From assembly GCA_025928935.1 (NCBI GenBank), contig JAICNB010000004.1:19687-83686 (forward strand): 64,000 bases of DNA, given 5' to 3'. This document shows positions 49,677 to 58,986 of this stretch, piece by piece; the first letter of the stretch is position 1; each line of letters begins with the position of its first letter. This stretch comes from Acidimicrobiia bacterium. GTDB lineage: Bacteria > Actinomycetota > Acidimicrobiia > Spongiisociales > ZC4RG35. The notes beneath the pieces are model-generated. The model was given only the letters and a program-made list of their open reading frames with translations, was not told the DNA's origin and ran no database searches. The translations under genes and the position numbers were made by a program.

Positions 49677-49888
49677 TACCTCCCGTGCTTCTTGTGAACC
49701 GCCTGACGAGACACCCCCAGGGCGTCGCCGATCTGTTGCCAGGTCCAGCCGTGGGCCCGCGCCGCACGGACATGTGTCTCCTCGAGCCGTTCGGTGAGCC
49801 GTCTCAGCACCACCACCGCCTGGAGTCCCTGGGCGGGATCGTCGCTGTCGGAGCCGGCAACCACGGTCGCAAATGTCATGGCTGTCAT
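49676..49888 (-). CDS. short helix-turn-helix DNA-binding protein
   Basis: ARAHGWTWQQIGDALGVSRQAVHKKHGR HTH; stop abuts Clp_N gene start. Confidence 0.82.
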   Translation of the reverse strand: MTAMTFATVVAGSDSDDPAQGLQAVVVLRRLTERLEETHVRAARAHGWTWQQIGDALGVSRQAVHKKHGR

Positions 49889-49893
49889 CTTAG

Positions 49894-49934
49894 GTTGACA
49901 GAGTGGCTGTGTCAACTTGGATTGACATAGTCAA
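49894..49934. promoter_or_regulatory. operator-like array: GTTGACA-N9-TGTCAAC plus TTGAC-ATA-GTCAA
   Basis: Two perfect inverted repeats of the same TTGAC half-site immediately upstream of the HTH gene ATG (49888). Confidence 0.6.
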
Positions 49935-50980
49935 GGACGTCGGGTCGCCGCCAGTCGGAACAGGGCGCGGGCCCCTTCACCGAGGGGCTCGAAACGGGTG
50001 TCTTGGGTCTGGCCCCGCAACCATCGAATGTGGATCTGTTGGAGGACGACTCCGAGCTTCCAGGTCCCGAAGACGACGTACCAATCGATGTCGGAGAGGT
50101 CCCGGCCGGACAGGTCGCCATAACGTTGGAGCGCCTCGTCTCGACTCATCCACCCGGGTGCGGTCGTGGGCATGGGGGCCAGCGTGGACCTCTCCTCTGC
50201 TTCCTCGTACCACGACGCCATGAGGGTCCCGACGTCGGCGAGAGGGTCGCCACGTGTCGCCATGTCCCAGTCGTAGACGGCGACACAGAGCCCGGGATCT
50301 TCGGGCGAGACCGCCATGTTGTCCAGCCGCCAGTCGTTGTGGAGGAGAGTCGGCGCGCCCGAGGCCGGCAGGTTGGAACGAAGCCAGCCACCCACCTCGT
50401 CCGCCACGGGGTTGTTCTCGTGCCGGGACCGCTCCCACCTGCCCCACCAACCATCCACCTGTCTCTGGAGGAAGCCATCCGGGCGCCCGAGGACCTCCAG
50501 CCCGGACTCGACGGCGTCGACGGCGTGCAGCTCGACCAGGGTGTCGATCACCACTTCGGATAGCTTGCGGTTCGCCTCCGGGTCTTCCCCGCCACCGAAT
50601 TGGTCCGGCACCCGGTCCCGGATGACGACACCGGGCTTGCGCTCCATCACGAAGAATTGCGCTCCGATCACTGCGGGGTCCTCACACATGGCCAGGGCAC
50701 GGGGCGCCTTCTCGAAGGTCTGCCACAACCTCGACAGCACCATGTGCTCTCGTGCCATGTCGTGAGCGCTCTCGGCGACTGGCCCCAACGGTGGCCTCCT
50801 CAGAACCAGCTCTTCACCGCCGGGGAACTCGAGCAGATATGTGAGGTTGGCCTTGCCTCCAGCGAACTGCTTCACGGTGGGCAATCCGTGGGGGAGGTCG
50901 GGTTGGCTTGCCAACCATCCCGTCAAGCTCTCGAGGTCGAATTGCTCGTCACTTCGGACCTCGATCAGGTCATCCACCAT
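49931..50980 (-). CDS. phosphotransferase family protein (APH/acyl-CoA dehydrogenase-associated type)
   Basis: FAGGKANLTYLLEF, LLHNDWRLDNMAV (Brenner motif), AVYDWDMATRGDPLADVGTLM. Confidence 0.92.
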   Translation of the reverse strand: MVDDLIEVRSDEQFDLESLTGWLASQPDLPHGLPTVKQFAGGKANLTYLLEFPGGEELVLRRPPLGPVAESAHDMAREHMVLSRLWQTFEKAPRALAMCEDPAVIGAQFFVMERKPGVVIRDRVPDQFGGGEDPEANRKLSEVVIDTLVELHAVDAVESGLEVLGRPDGFLQRQVDGWWGRWERSRHENNPVADEVGGWLRSNLPASGAPTLLHNDWRLDNMAVSPEDPGLCVAVYDWDMATRGDPLADVGTLMASWYEEAEERSTLAPMPTTAPGWMSRDEALQRYGDLSGRDLSDIDWYVVFGTWKLGVVLQQIHIRWLRGQTQDTRFEPLGEGARALFRLAATRRP

Positions 50981-51022
50981 CGGAAGGGTATCGGCGCACG
51001 TCTAGCCTCAACGCTCGCATCG

Positions 51023-52672
51023 ATGCCGACTACCACTGCTTTTCAGATCTGCGACCAGCTCAGCGAGTCCTACGCCGACCTTTCCCCGATGGCGGCCACC
51101 TTTGCCGGGGTCCCGGGTCGTGATCATCTCTGGGACGACCTATCCCCTGACGGTGAGGCGGCGAAGGCGGCTCTCTACGCAGCAGGGATCACCCAGCTGG
51201 AGCCCCACCTGGACGACCCGGACCCGGTGCAGGCGTCCGCGGCCAGGGTGGCCAAAGCCCATCTCGAGTCGGTCCTCCGCCGTCATGAGATGGGGCACTG
51301 GAAGCGTGATCTGAATCACATCGACTGCCCGTTTCAGAGTGCCCGTGACACCTTCGACATCGTGCCCAAGGAGGGCGCCGCCGCATGGGAGGCGATCGCT
51401 GCCCGTCTCGGTGCGTGGGACAGACTGCTGGAGGGTTACAGGGCGAGTCTGCAGGTGGGTTTGGACGACGGAGACGTGGTGGCGCGGCGACAGGTCGTCA
51501 CCGTGGTGGATCAGGTGCGGGCCGTTGCCGAAGGCTCGCGGTTCACCGATATGGTCTCCCGGGCCGCTGCAACGGGTGGAGACGTGGATTCGGTGACCGG
51601 GGCCGCGACCGCAGCTCGGGCCGCCTCGGCACGGTTCGCTGACTGGCTGGAGGCGGATTATCTTCCCCGCACCATCCCGGTGGACGCCTGCGGCCGGGAG
51701 CGTTACCTGACCGATGCCGAGTACTACCTCGGCATGGACCTCGACGTGGATGAGGCCTACGAGTGGGGGTGGTCAGAGGTGCATCGCCTCATCGACGAGA
51801 TGCGGGCGACGGCGAAAGAGATCGACCCCGACAAGGGCATCGAGGAAGTGATCCATCTGCTCGACACCGATCCGGCCCGATCGTCACCCGACCATCAGTC
51901 CTTCGCCCAGTTCGTCCGGTCGATCCAGGAAGAAGCCGTGGACCAGCTCGAGGGCGACGCCTTCGACGTGCCGCCGGAGATTCGAGAGGTGACGGTCAAT
52001 CTGGCCCCACCCGGGGGCAGCCTCGGTGCCTGGTACCACGGGCCGTCGGAGGACCTGACCCGGCCCGGCTCGATCTGGTACGCCCTCGGTGAGCGTCCCC
52101 GGATTCCCCACTGGCAGGAGGTGGCCACGGCCTATCACGAAGGCTTTCCGGGTCATCATCTTCAGGTCGGGGTGGCGGTGCTCCAGCGTGAGAACCTCTC
52201 CCGATTCCACCGACTGTTCGTCTGGTACCCCGGGTCGGGAGAGGGCTGGGCGCTCTACGCGGAGAGGCTCATGGACGAGCTCGGCTATTTCGACAACCCC
52301 GACTATCGGCTCGGGCTCCTGGCCAGTCAGCTGTTCCGATCGACTCGGGTGGTGGTCGATATCGGCGCCCATCTCGAGAAGCGGATCCCTGACGACGCAC
52401 CACTGCATGCGGGTGAGATATGGGATCACGACATCGCCGTCGACTACATGGTGCAGATCGGGCTTCAGGCTCCGGACGTCGCCGGCTCCGAGGTGCTGAG
52501 ATATCTCGGGATCCCTGGCCAGGCCATCTCCTACAAAGTGGGGGAGAGGGAGATCCTGGACATCCGCCGCGAAGCGATGGCGAACGGCGACTTCGACGCC
52601 AAGGGGTTCCATCGCAGGTTGTTGGAGGCCGGGGCTATCGGCCTCGATCAGTTGCGCGACCGCATGGGTTGA
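51023..52672 (+). CDS. DUF885 family protein (putative metallopeptidase)
   Basis: EYYLGMDLDVDEAYEWGW, YHEGFPGHHLQVGV (HExxH-like zinc region), YPGSGEGWALYAERLMDELGY. Confidence 0.88.
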   Translation: MPTTTAFQICDQLSESYADLSPMAATFAGVPGRDHLWDDLSPDGEAAKAALYAAGITQLEPHLDDPDPVQASAARVAKAHLESVLRRHEMGHWKRDLNHIDCPFQSARDTFDIVPKEGAAAWEAIAARLGAWDRLLEGYRASLQVGLDDGDVVARRQVVTVVDQVRAVAEGSRFTDMVSRAAATGGDVDSVTGAATAARAASARFADWLEADYLPRTIPVDACGRERYLTDAEYYLGMDLDVDEAYEWGWSEVHRLIDEMRATAKEIDPDKGIEEVIHLLDTDPARSSPDHQSFAQFVRSIQEEAVDQLEGDAFDVPPEIREVTVNLAPPGGSLGAWYHGPSEDLTRPGSIWYALGERPRIPHWQEVATAYHEGFPGHHLQVGVAVLQRENLSRFHRLFVWYPGSGEGWALYAERLMDELGYFDNPDYRLGLLASQLFRSTRVVVDIGAHLEKRIPDDAPLHAGEIWDHDIAVDYMVQIGLQAPDVAGSEVLRYLGIPGQAISYKVGEREILDIRREAMANGDFDAKGFHRRLLEAGAIGLDQLRDRMG

Positions 52673-53815
52673 TCAGCAGCCGTTGGCTACCAGCGTCGGG
52701 TTGGGGTTGATGGCCACGCCGTCCCGGTACATGCCGAAATGGAGATGAGGGGTGGTGCCGGCTGCGTTCCCCGAGTTGCCCACGTAGCCGATCACGTCGC
52801 CGGCGCCGACCTCACCCTTCTTGCCCGCGCTATCGAGATGGGAGCCGAGATATCTGATCCCGTCACTGCCGTACAGGTTGACCTGAAGGCCCCCGATCGT
52901 TCCCTCGATCAGTTCGGCGGTGCCGGAGACGGGGGCCCGGACCGGCGATCCCTTCGGGGAGAAGATGTCGTTGCCCTCGTGGAATCGCTCACCACCGCGC
53001 GGGAAGCCCCAGTCGTTGAAATAGCTGCCGTCTTCGATCGGGCACACCCAGCCTGACCCACCCGGGACCTTCAGCGTCTGTCCCGATCGGATGAGGTTCA
53101 CATCGGACAACCCATTCATGTCGGCGATTGTCGAGATGTTGGTTCCGTATTTGGCCGCGATGTCGCCGAGGCGATCACCCGATTGGACGACGTAAGTCCC
53201 CTCGCCGCCACTCCCTGACCCGACGAATGCGGGACCGTCGAGGAAGAGACGGGTCCCCGTGTAGACCTTGCCGTTGACCAGGCCGTTGGCCGCGGCGATC
53301 TGGTCGGGGGACACGCCGGAGTACTTGCCGGCGATGGCGTCAAGCGTCTCACCCCGCTGAACGACGTGATAGCGGCCCGTTCTCGAAGACCCGTCGCTTT
53401 CACCGTCGGTTGCGGTTGCGGAACCCGGCGACTTCTTGCGTGTGGCCGGAATCATCAGCTCCTGACCTGGGCGGATCAAGTCGGGGTTGACCAGATCGTT
53501 GGCGGCGGCGATGTCCCTGGCGCTGGATCCATAGGCGCGGGCGATGCGGTATAGCGACTCACCCTGGGCCACGACGTGGACCTGTTCCAGCGATCCGTCC
53601 TCGCCGGGTATCAGCAGCACGTGGCCGGGGTGTATCAGATCGGGATTGGCGAGCTCGTTGAACTCGACCAGATCCGAGACGGAAACGCCGTGGTCACGTG
53701 CGATCTCACTGACCGTGTCCCCGCGCTGCACGGTGTACTCCACCGAAAAGAGAGCAACAGTCAGCGCGATAACCGTGCCAACGACGAGGGCGCGGGCGCG
53801 TCTTTTGACCGGCAT
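52673..53815 (-). CDS. four-LysM + M23 peptidase domain protein
   Basis: Four LysM repeats (YTVQRGDTVSEIARDHGV..., HVVAQGESLYRIARAYG..., YHVVQRGETLDAIAGKY..., YVVQSGDRLGDIAAKYG...); M23 FHEGNDI, SHLDS, HLHF. Confidence 0.92.
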   Translation of the reverse strand: MPVKRRARALVVGTVIALTVALFSVEYTVQRGDTVSEIARDHGVSVSDLVEFNELANPDLIHPGHVLLIPGEDGSLEQVHVVAQGESLYRIARAYGSSARDIAAANDLVNPDLIRPGQELMIPATRKKSPGSATATDGESDGSSRTGRYHVVQRGETLDAIAGKYSGVSPDQIAAANGLVNGKVYTGTRLFLDGPAFVGSGSGGEGTYVVQSGDRLGDIAAKYGTNISTIADMNGLSDVNLIRSGQTLKVPGGSGWVCPIEDGSYFNDWGFPRGGERFHEGNDIFSPKGSPVRAPVSGTAELIEGTIGGLQVNLYGSDGIRYLGSHLDSAGKKGEVGAGDVIGYVGNSGNAAGTTPHLHFGMYRDGVAINPNPTLVANGC

Positions 53816-53887
53816 GAAGGTCCAACTCCTTCAGGCCCCTTTTTCCGTCCGCGAATCCACCCTAACCGGAGATCGCGAAATTGCCAC

Positions 53888-54979
53888 CTAAACGCGTTCA
53901 TGTTTCGCCGAGACCCTCAGACCCGGTTTGCCGGCGAGAAGACGGAGCTGGCCGCAGGCGGCATCGATGTTCCGCCCGCGCGTGTCACGGAGCGTGACAT
54001 TGACTCCGCGACGGGCCAACTCCCGGCTGAAGGCGCTGATGGCAGCCTCACTCGACGCCTTTTCACTGGTCATTGGGGTTGGGTTGAGAGCGATGAGGTT
54101 GACGTGGGCCCGAAGACGGCGAGCGATTCCAGCCAGCTTGACCGCCTGATCCTCGCTGTCGTTGACCGAGTCCATCATCGTCCATTCGATCGAGATGCGC
54201 CGCCGCTTCTTCTCGAAGTAGCCGGACGCAGCAGCCTCGAGCTCTTCCAACGGGTATCGACGGTTGATCGGGACCAGGCTGTTCCGCAACTCGTCGTCGG
54301 CCGCATGGAGGCTGACGGCCAGAGAGACCGGCCAGGGCTCCTCGGCGAGTCGTCTGATGCCGGGCACCAGGCCGACTGTCGAAACCGTGATCGACCTCGC
54401 CGACATGCCCATCACCTCGACGATCCGGCGAATGGCTTCCCGAACCCGGTCATAGTTCGCCAGCGGCTCGCCCATCCCCATGAACACCACATTGGTGAGG
54501 TGATCCGGTGTCCCCGGCATGCCGATCTGGCGGAGGAACGCCCGTGCGTATGCCACCTGCGCCACGATCTCGCCGGCATCCAGGTGGCGCTCGAAGCCGA
54601 ACTGGCCGGTGGCACAGAAGGTGCAGCCGAGAGCACATCCCGCCTGGCTCGAGATGCACAGCGTGGCCCGGCGGGGGTACCCCATCAGCACCGACTCGAT
54701 CGCCGCTCCGTCGGGGGCGCGAAAGAGCCACTTGCGGGTGGTGCCCCCGTCGGCCGACCTCTCGATCTCGACGTCGAAGGGCCAAAGGTCAGACAATTGC
54801 GCCCGCAAGGCCGTCGGGAGATTCGTCATGTCCTCGGTGCTCAGGACCGGTGTCTCGTACAACCAGCGTCGCAACTGATCGAGGCGATACGACGGCTCAC
54901 CGTCGAGGAGGTCGGCGAGGTCCTCCGGCTTGTGCAGGTAGGGCACCGTCAGGCCAACGAGCGGGCCCGTTCGATCCAA
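53888..54979 (-). CDS. rlmN: 23S rRNA (adenine(2503)-C(2))-methyltransferase, radical SAM
   Basis: CISSQAGCALGCTFCATGQFGFERHLDAGEIV (CxxxCxxC); VVFMGMGEPLANYDRV; YPLEELEAA. Confidence 0.95.
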   Translation of the reverse strand: MDRTGPLVGLTVPYLHKPEDLADLLDGEPSYRLDQLRRWLYETPVLSTEDMTNLPTALRAQLSDLWPFDVEIERSADGGTTRKWLFRAPDGAAIESVLMGYPRRATLCISSQAGCALGCTFCATGQFGFERHLDAGEIVAQVAYARAFLRQIGMPGTPDHLTNVVFMGMGEPLANYDRVREAIRRIVEVMGMSARSITVSTVGLVPGIRRLAEEPWPVSLAVSLHAADDELRNSLVPINRRYPLEELEAAASGYFEKKRRRISIEWTMMDSVNDSEDQAVKLAGIARRLRAHVNLIALNPTPMTSEKASSEAAISAFSRELARRGVNVTLRDTRGRNIDAACGQLRLLAGKPGLRVSAKHERV

Positions 54980-55269
54980 GTTCTCGCCCTGGCGCCGCTC
55001 ACACCGGCAGCCTCGGCGATCTTGTCGGGTGTCGCCGACGCGAGCTTCGAGACGTCGTCGATCCCGGCACCCTTGAGTCGCCCGGCGAACACGGGCCCGA
55101 TCCCGTCGATGGCGTCGATGCTCATTGGCTCAGGGTCTGCCGATGCGACTCGCAGCACAGGTGGCTCGGGCTCGCGCGAGGCGGCCACCGAGATGAACCG
55201 GTCGCGCATCGCCCAGATCACGGCTGCGGCTGCGCCAACGATGCCGACCACCTTGGCCAGAGTCTTCAT
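54949..55269 (-). CDS. helix-hairpin-helix (DUF4332-like) protein with N-terminal TM
   Basis: IDAIDGIGPVFAGRLKGAGIDDVSKLASATPDKIAEAAGVSGARARTWIERA. Confidence 0.75.
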   Translation of the reverse strand: MKTLAKVVGIVGAAAAVIWAMRDRFISVAASREPEPPVLRVASADPEPMSIDAIDGIGPVFAGRLKGAGIDDVSKLASATPDKIAEAAGVSGARARTWIERARSLA

Positions 55270-55318
55270 GGTGTCGGGATCGTACCCAACGCAGGCAGGA
55301 CCTACCCTGGCTCCCCTC

Positions 55319-56335
55319 ATGAAAGTGGACTTCTACTACCCGCCGAGCCCTCCCGAGCACGCCGGAGCGGCGGCTGTCGAGGCCCACGAAGCGGGGTACG
55401 ACGGGTTCTTCACCGCCGAAACCCAGCACGATCCGTTCTTTCCGCTCGCCCTGGCCGCAGTGGCGCAGCCCGGGCTGGACCTGGGGACCGCCATAGCCGT
55501 CGCCTTCCCCCGTTCACCGATGGTGATGGCGATGACCGCATGGGACTTGGCCCGCATGTCCGGCGGCCGGTTCATGCTCGGTTTGGGCACCCAGGTCAGG
55601 GCCCACATCGTTCGCCGCTTCTCCTCGACCTGGGACCGGCCGGTGCCACGCCTCCGGGAGTACATACAGGCCCTTCGGTCGATCTGGGCTTCGTTCCAGG
55701 ACTCGGACCCCTTGTCCTTCGAGGGCGAGTTCTACCGGTTTTCCCTGATCACGCCCTTCTTCAACCCGGGCCCGATCCGCCATCCCGACGTCCCGGTCTA
55801 CATCGCCGGTGTCGGCCCCTATCTGAGCCGGCTGGCAGGCGAGCTGTGTCAGGGCTTCCACGTCCACCCGTTCCATACCACCCGATATCTGGACCAGGTG
55901 GTGATCCCGGCCATCAGCAGCGGAGCCGGCGCGGCTGGTCGGACGATCGAGGACGTGGAGCTGGCGACCACGGTCTTCGTGATGACCGGCGAGACAGAGA
56001 CAGAGGTCGAGCAGGCGATGGACCCGGTGCGCCAGCAGATCGCCTTCTATGCCTCCACCCCTTCCTACCTGCCCGTTCTCGAGGCCGAAGGGTGGGATTT
56101 CGGCGGCGAGCTGAATGCCATGTCGAAGCGCGGAGAGTGGCAGGAGATGGCTGCGCTGGTGCCCGACGAGGCGGTCCTGACCGTCGGTGTGGCCGCCCCG
56201 ATCGACGGGCTGGCCAACGCGATCAGGGACCGATACGGCGACCGCGTGCAACGTATCGGCTTCTACACGATCGGGCCCACTCTCCATGCAGATCCCGACG
56301 CCCTTCGTCAGGTGATCGCCGGTCTGAAGGGCTAG
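55319..56335 (+). CDS. LLM-class F420-dependent oxidoreductase
   Basis: MKVDFYYPPSPPEHAG...; GTAIAVAFPRSPMVMAMTAWDLARMSGGRFMLGLGTQVRAHIVRRF; VPVYIAGVGPYLSRLAGE. Confidence 0.9.
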   Translation: MKVDFYYPPSPPEHAGAAAVEAHEAGYDGFFTAETQHDPFFPLALAAVAQPGLDLGTAIAVAFPRSPMVMAMTAWDLARMSGGRFMLGLGTQVRAHIVRRFSSTWDRPVPRLREYIQALRSIWASFQDSDPLSFEGEFYRFSLITPFFNPGPIRHPDVPVYIAGVGPYLSRLAGELCQGFHVHPFHTTRYLDQVVIPAISSGAGAAGRTIEDVELATTVFVMTGETETEVEQAMDPVRQQIAFYASTPSYLPVLEAEGWDFGGELNAMSKRGEWQEMAALVPDEAVLTVGVAAPIDGLANAIRDRYGDRVQRIGFYTIGPTLHADPDALRQVIAGLKG

Positions 56336-57891
56336 CCGGGCAGAATGACGGCCCGAGTGGTGTCGACCCGGGGGTCGGCGGCGGCGGCGACGACGGGGGG
56401 GTCGATAGCAATCACCGAGACGGGTCCCCAGTCCGACTGGGGGCCGGTGACCTCTTCGATCGAGTGCCCTCTTCTTCGTAGGTCGCTCACCGCGGCATGG
56501 GGAACTCCCGGCTCGATCTGGATCCGCGCCTCGGAGAACGGGCCGAAGTCCGCCACCGTCCACCGAGGGGCCCGTTGAGCGGCTTCGACATCGATGCCGG
56601 CCAACACCACACGCGCCGCCATCTGGGCCACGAGCTGTGGCTGCAGGGCCGCACCCCTGGTGCCCAGCACCAGCCTCGCCCGCTCCTCGTCCGTCCAGAT
56701 GGTGGGGGAAAGGGTGTGTCTGGGGCGCTTGCCGGGGCGTATCTCGTTGGGGTGGCCGGGAGTGGTGGTGAATCCGCTGCCCCGGTTGTGGAGCAGAAAT
56801 CCGCTGCGGCGGGCGCCAAAGTGGGATCCAGGCCCGGCGAAATTGGATTGGATGATCGAGACCGCCATCCCCTCGTGGTCGACGACACAGAGATAGGCGG
56901 TGCTCGACGGGGCACCGGTCCGTGGCCAGATGCCGGTGCGCGCCCTGTCGATGGTGGCCGCTGCCCGACGCAGGCGGTCCGGGTCGAGAAGCAAATGCGC
57001 CGGCAGTGGCGCATGGTCGGCGTCCGCCACGACGTCGTCACGCTCCCAGGCCACGGATCGGTACGCCTCGATCAGGAAATGCCACCAGTCGGGATGACCC
57101 GGGTCGTCCGGAGGCAACATCATCTCGAAGATGGCCAGGGTCGCCAGGCCGAGATACGCCTGGGAGTTGGGGGGAATGGTCCACGCCATCAGCCCACCAA
57201 TCGGGTAAGAGATAGGGCTGACCCACTCGGCATGGTCGCCGGCGAGATCCTCGATGAGGATGACGCCGTTGAGCTCCTCGACTATGTCTTCGGCAGGTCT
57301 GCCCCGATAGAAAGCGTCCCGGCCCCCGTCGGCGATGGCTTCGAGGGACCGTGCGAGCGCAGGCCGCCTGATCTGGTCTCCCGGGCTCACCACCAGGCCG
57401 TCCGGGTACAGCTCGCTCACGGCGGGGTGTCGCGCGTACACATGCGCCTCCTCGCCGAACCTCGCAGCCAGCTCGGTGCTCACTTCATAGCCCTCGATGC
57501 CGAGGGAGATGGCAGGGGCGAGGCAGTCCGCCAGCGACAGGCGACCGAGCTCCTGCGACAGCTTCGCCCAGCCGTCGACACAGCCGGGCACGGTGACGGA
57601 AAGTGGGTCGTGACGGCCGATCGTCCCCGAAGCAGGGTCTCGGGTCCTGGCCGCGGTCGCACCGGAGCCCGCTCGACCGGAGGCATTCAATGCTCGAGGC
57701 GTCTCCCATCCGGGACGATGAACCAGGGCGAAGAGGTCGCCTCCTATGCCACAGGTCTCCGGAGCGACCATCCCCTGTGTGGCAACGGCAGCGATGGCGG
57801 CATCGACCGCGTTCCCGCCTGATCCCAGCACGGACGCGGCGGCCTCCGTGGAGAGATGATGCGGAGTGGCGACGGCGCCGTTCAGAGCGAC
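56332..57891 (-). CDS. gamma-glutamyltransferase family protein
   Basis: VATPHHLSTEAAASVLGSGGNAVDAAIA; SSTAYLCVVDHEGMAVSIIQSNF; ending region with PHAAVSDLRRRGH. Confidence 0.88.
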   Translation of the reverse strand, partial: VALNGAVATPHHLSTEAAASVLGSGGNAVDAAIAAVATQGMVAPETCGIGGDLFALVHRPGWETPRALNASGRAGSGATAARTRDPASGTIGRHDPLSVTVPGCVDGWAKLSQELGRLSLADCLAPAISLGIEGYEVSTELAARFGEEAHVYARHPAVSELYPDGLVVSPGDQIRRPALARSLEAIADGGRDAFYRGRPAEDIVEELNGVILIEDLAGDHAEWVSPISYPIGGLMAWTIPPNSQAYLGLATLAIFEMMLPPDDPGHPDWWHFLIEAYRSVAWERDDVVADADHAPLPAHLLLDPDRLRRAAATIDRARTGIWPRTGAPSSTAYLCVVDHEGMAVSIIQSNFAGPGSHFGARRSGFLLHNRGSGFTTTPGHPNEIRPGKRPRHTLSPTIWTDEERARLVLGTRGAALQPQLVAQMAARVVLAGIDVEAAQRAPRWTVADFGPFSEARIQIEPGVPHAAVSDLRRRGHSIEEVTGPQSDWGPVSVIAIDPPVVAAAADPRVDTTRAVILPG

Positions 57892-58502
57892 TTGAGGTCG
57901 GGGAGGACTCGGTTCAGGGCGTCGAGCACGGCGCGTACCACCGCTCTCGATTCCTCGTCCTCGACGTATGCGCACCCGATCAGATGACGCTCGGTCGCTT
58001 CGGTGACCACGACCACTTGCGCCACCGCCACCTTCCGTCCGCCCAAGGCGGGGATTTCCATCGACGAAACCGCGAGGGCGGTATCACGGTGTATGGCCTG
58101 CCGGACGGCATCGAGGGTCGCCTCGGCTATCTGTCGGGGGCGGGTCGACATGGCGGCTGCCCCCTTGGCGATGCCGGTGAAGACCTCGTTCTGCCAACGA
58201 AGGCTGACCGAGACCTCGGCCCGGGAGCCGTCGAGAACCTCGCCGACGTCGATGAGGGCGGGGCGAAAACCCGTTCCCAGGTCCGAGTCCGCCAGCTGGA
58301 CCACCGAAACCACTCTGCGGTCTATCTCCTCGCCGAAGAGTGCCTGGCTGAGCGACTGCACGTCCCGAACCACCTGCTTGGCGGGCTTGTTGCGCCGGGC
58401 GAGAACGTGGATCTCTTCGATATGCCCGTTCCCTGCGACGATCCTGGCAGCCTCGACACCGTCGATTCGGCTGATTTTCTCCTGGAGGGCGAGCAGGTCC
58501 AT
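57882..58502 (-). CDS. conserved hypothetical protein
   Basis: 206 aa; IEEIHVLARRNKPAKQVVRDVQSLSQALFGEEIDRRVVSVVQL looks like a conserved uncharacterised domain. Confidence 0.7.
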   Translation of the reverse strand: MDLLALQEKISRIDGVEAARIVAGNGHIEEIHVLARRNKPAKQVVRDVQSLSQALFGEEIDRRVVSVVQLADSDLGTGFRPALIDVGEVLDGSRAEVSVSLRWQNEVFTGIAKGAAAMSTRPRQIAEATLDAVRQAIHRDTALAVSSMEIPALGGRKVAVAQVVVVTEATERHLIGCAYVEDEESRAVVRAVLDALNRVLPDLKSL

Positions 58503-58585
58503 GACCGCCAGCGTACAGTTCGGCGCTCCAGTGGTCAGCCATAACCTGCCATTTCCTCTTGTTCAGGGTTGGCCGAGGCTCTAGA

Positions 58586-58760
58586 TTTGCCTTGGCTGGA
58601 AGGCAAACAACCGGGCAACGTGGGGCAGCCGAGGTCTTTGACCCCGTCTGTCCGGCCTATGGCGGGCGAAGTCAGGGGCCTTTTGACATGTGAAAAGGTT
58701 CCCCGTCAGGTTTCTTGCCGGGGAAAAAGAGGTGAGACCGGCGTCAGACGTCGGCCTTTG
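58586..58760 (+). ncRNA. putative structured 5' leader RNA (candidate cis-regulatory element)
   Basis: Hairpin TTTGCCTT/AAGGCAAA with loop GGCTGG, CAGCC at 58626-58630 complementary to the loop, further nested and mutually exclusive hairpins; upstream of HD-domain gene pair. Confidence 0.45.
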
Positions 58761-58986
58761 GTACGGACGCCCATCGATCCAATAGCGGAGCGGATCGTCA
58801 AACACCGGCACACAACGTCGGTGGAATAACGGCACCAAACAGGTGAGCGCCCATGATGAAGGCATATCTGGCCCGTAATCTCCACTGTGTCGCGAGCCTG
58901 GAGTCAGTGCTCGCCGGCACCCGGATCGGCTGATCAACGGCGCCGGCTCACCAAAGACGTCACGACATGTCAGATAAAAGGGGCTC

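Noticed and set aside
53576-55318. N-terminal extension of the LLM oxidoreductase ORF
   Set aside because: Runs antisense through rlmN and the LysM gene; homology-like sequence begins only at ATG 55319.
54508-56481. 657 aa + strand ORF
   Set aside because: Low-complexity Arg/Gly/Pro-rich translation overlapping rlmN (antisense) and the LLM gene (other frame); shadow ORF.
56497-57822. 441 aa + strand ORF
   Set aside because: Antisense to the gamma-glutamyltransferase-family gene; no domain.
58600-58660. Canonical c-di-GMP-I (GEMM) riboswitch
   Set aside because: GGCAAAC and CGGCCTA strings are suggestive, but the CGCAAAGCC core and the expected P2 tetraloop stem are not visible. Left open for an Infernal check rather than called.
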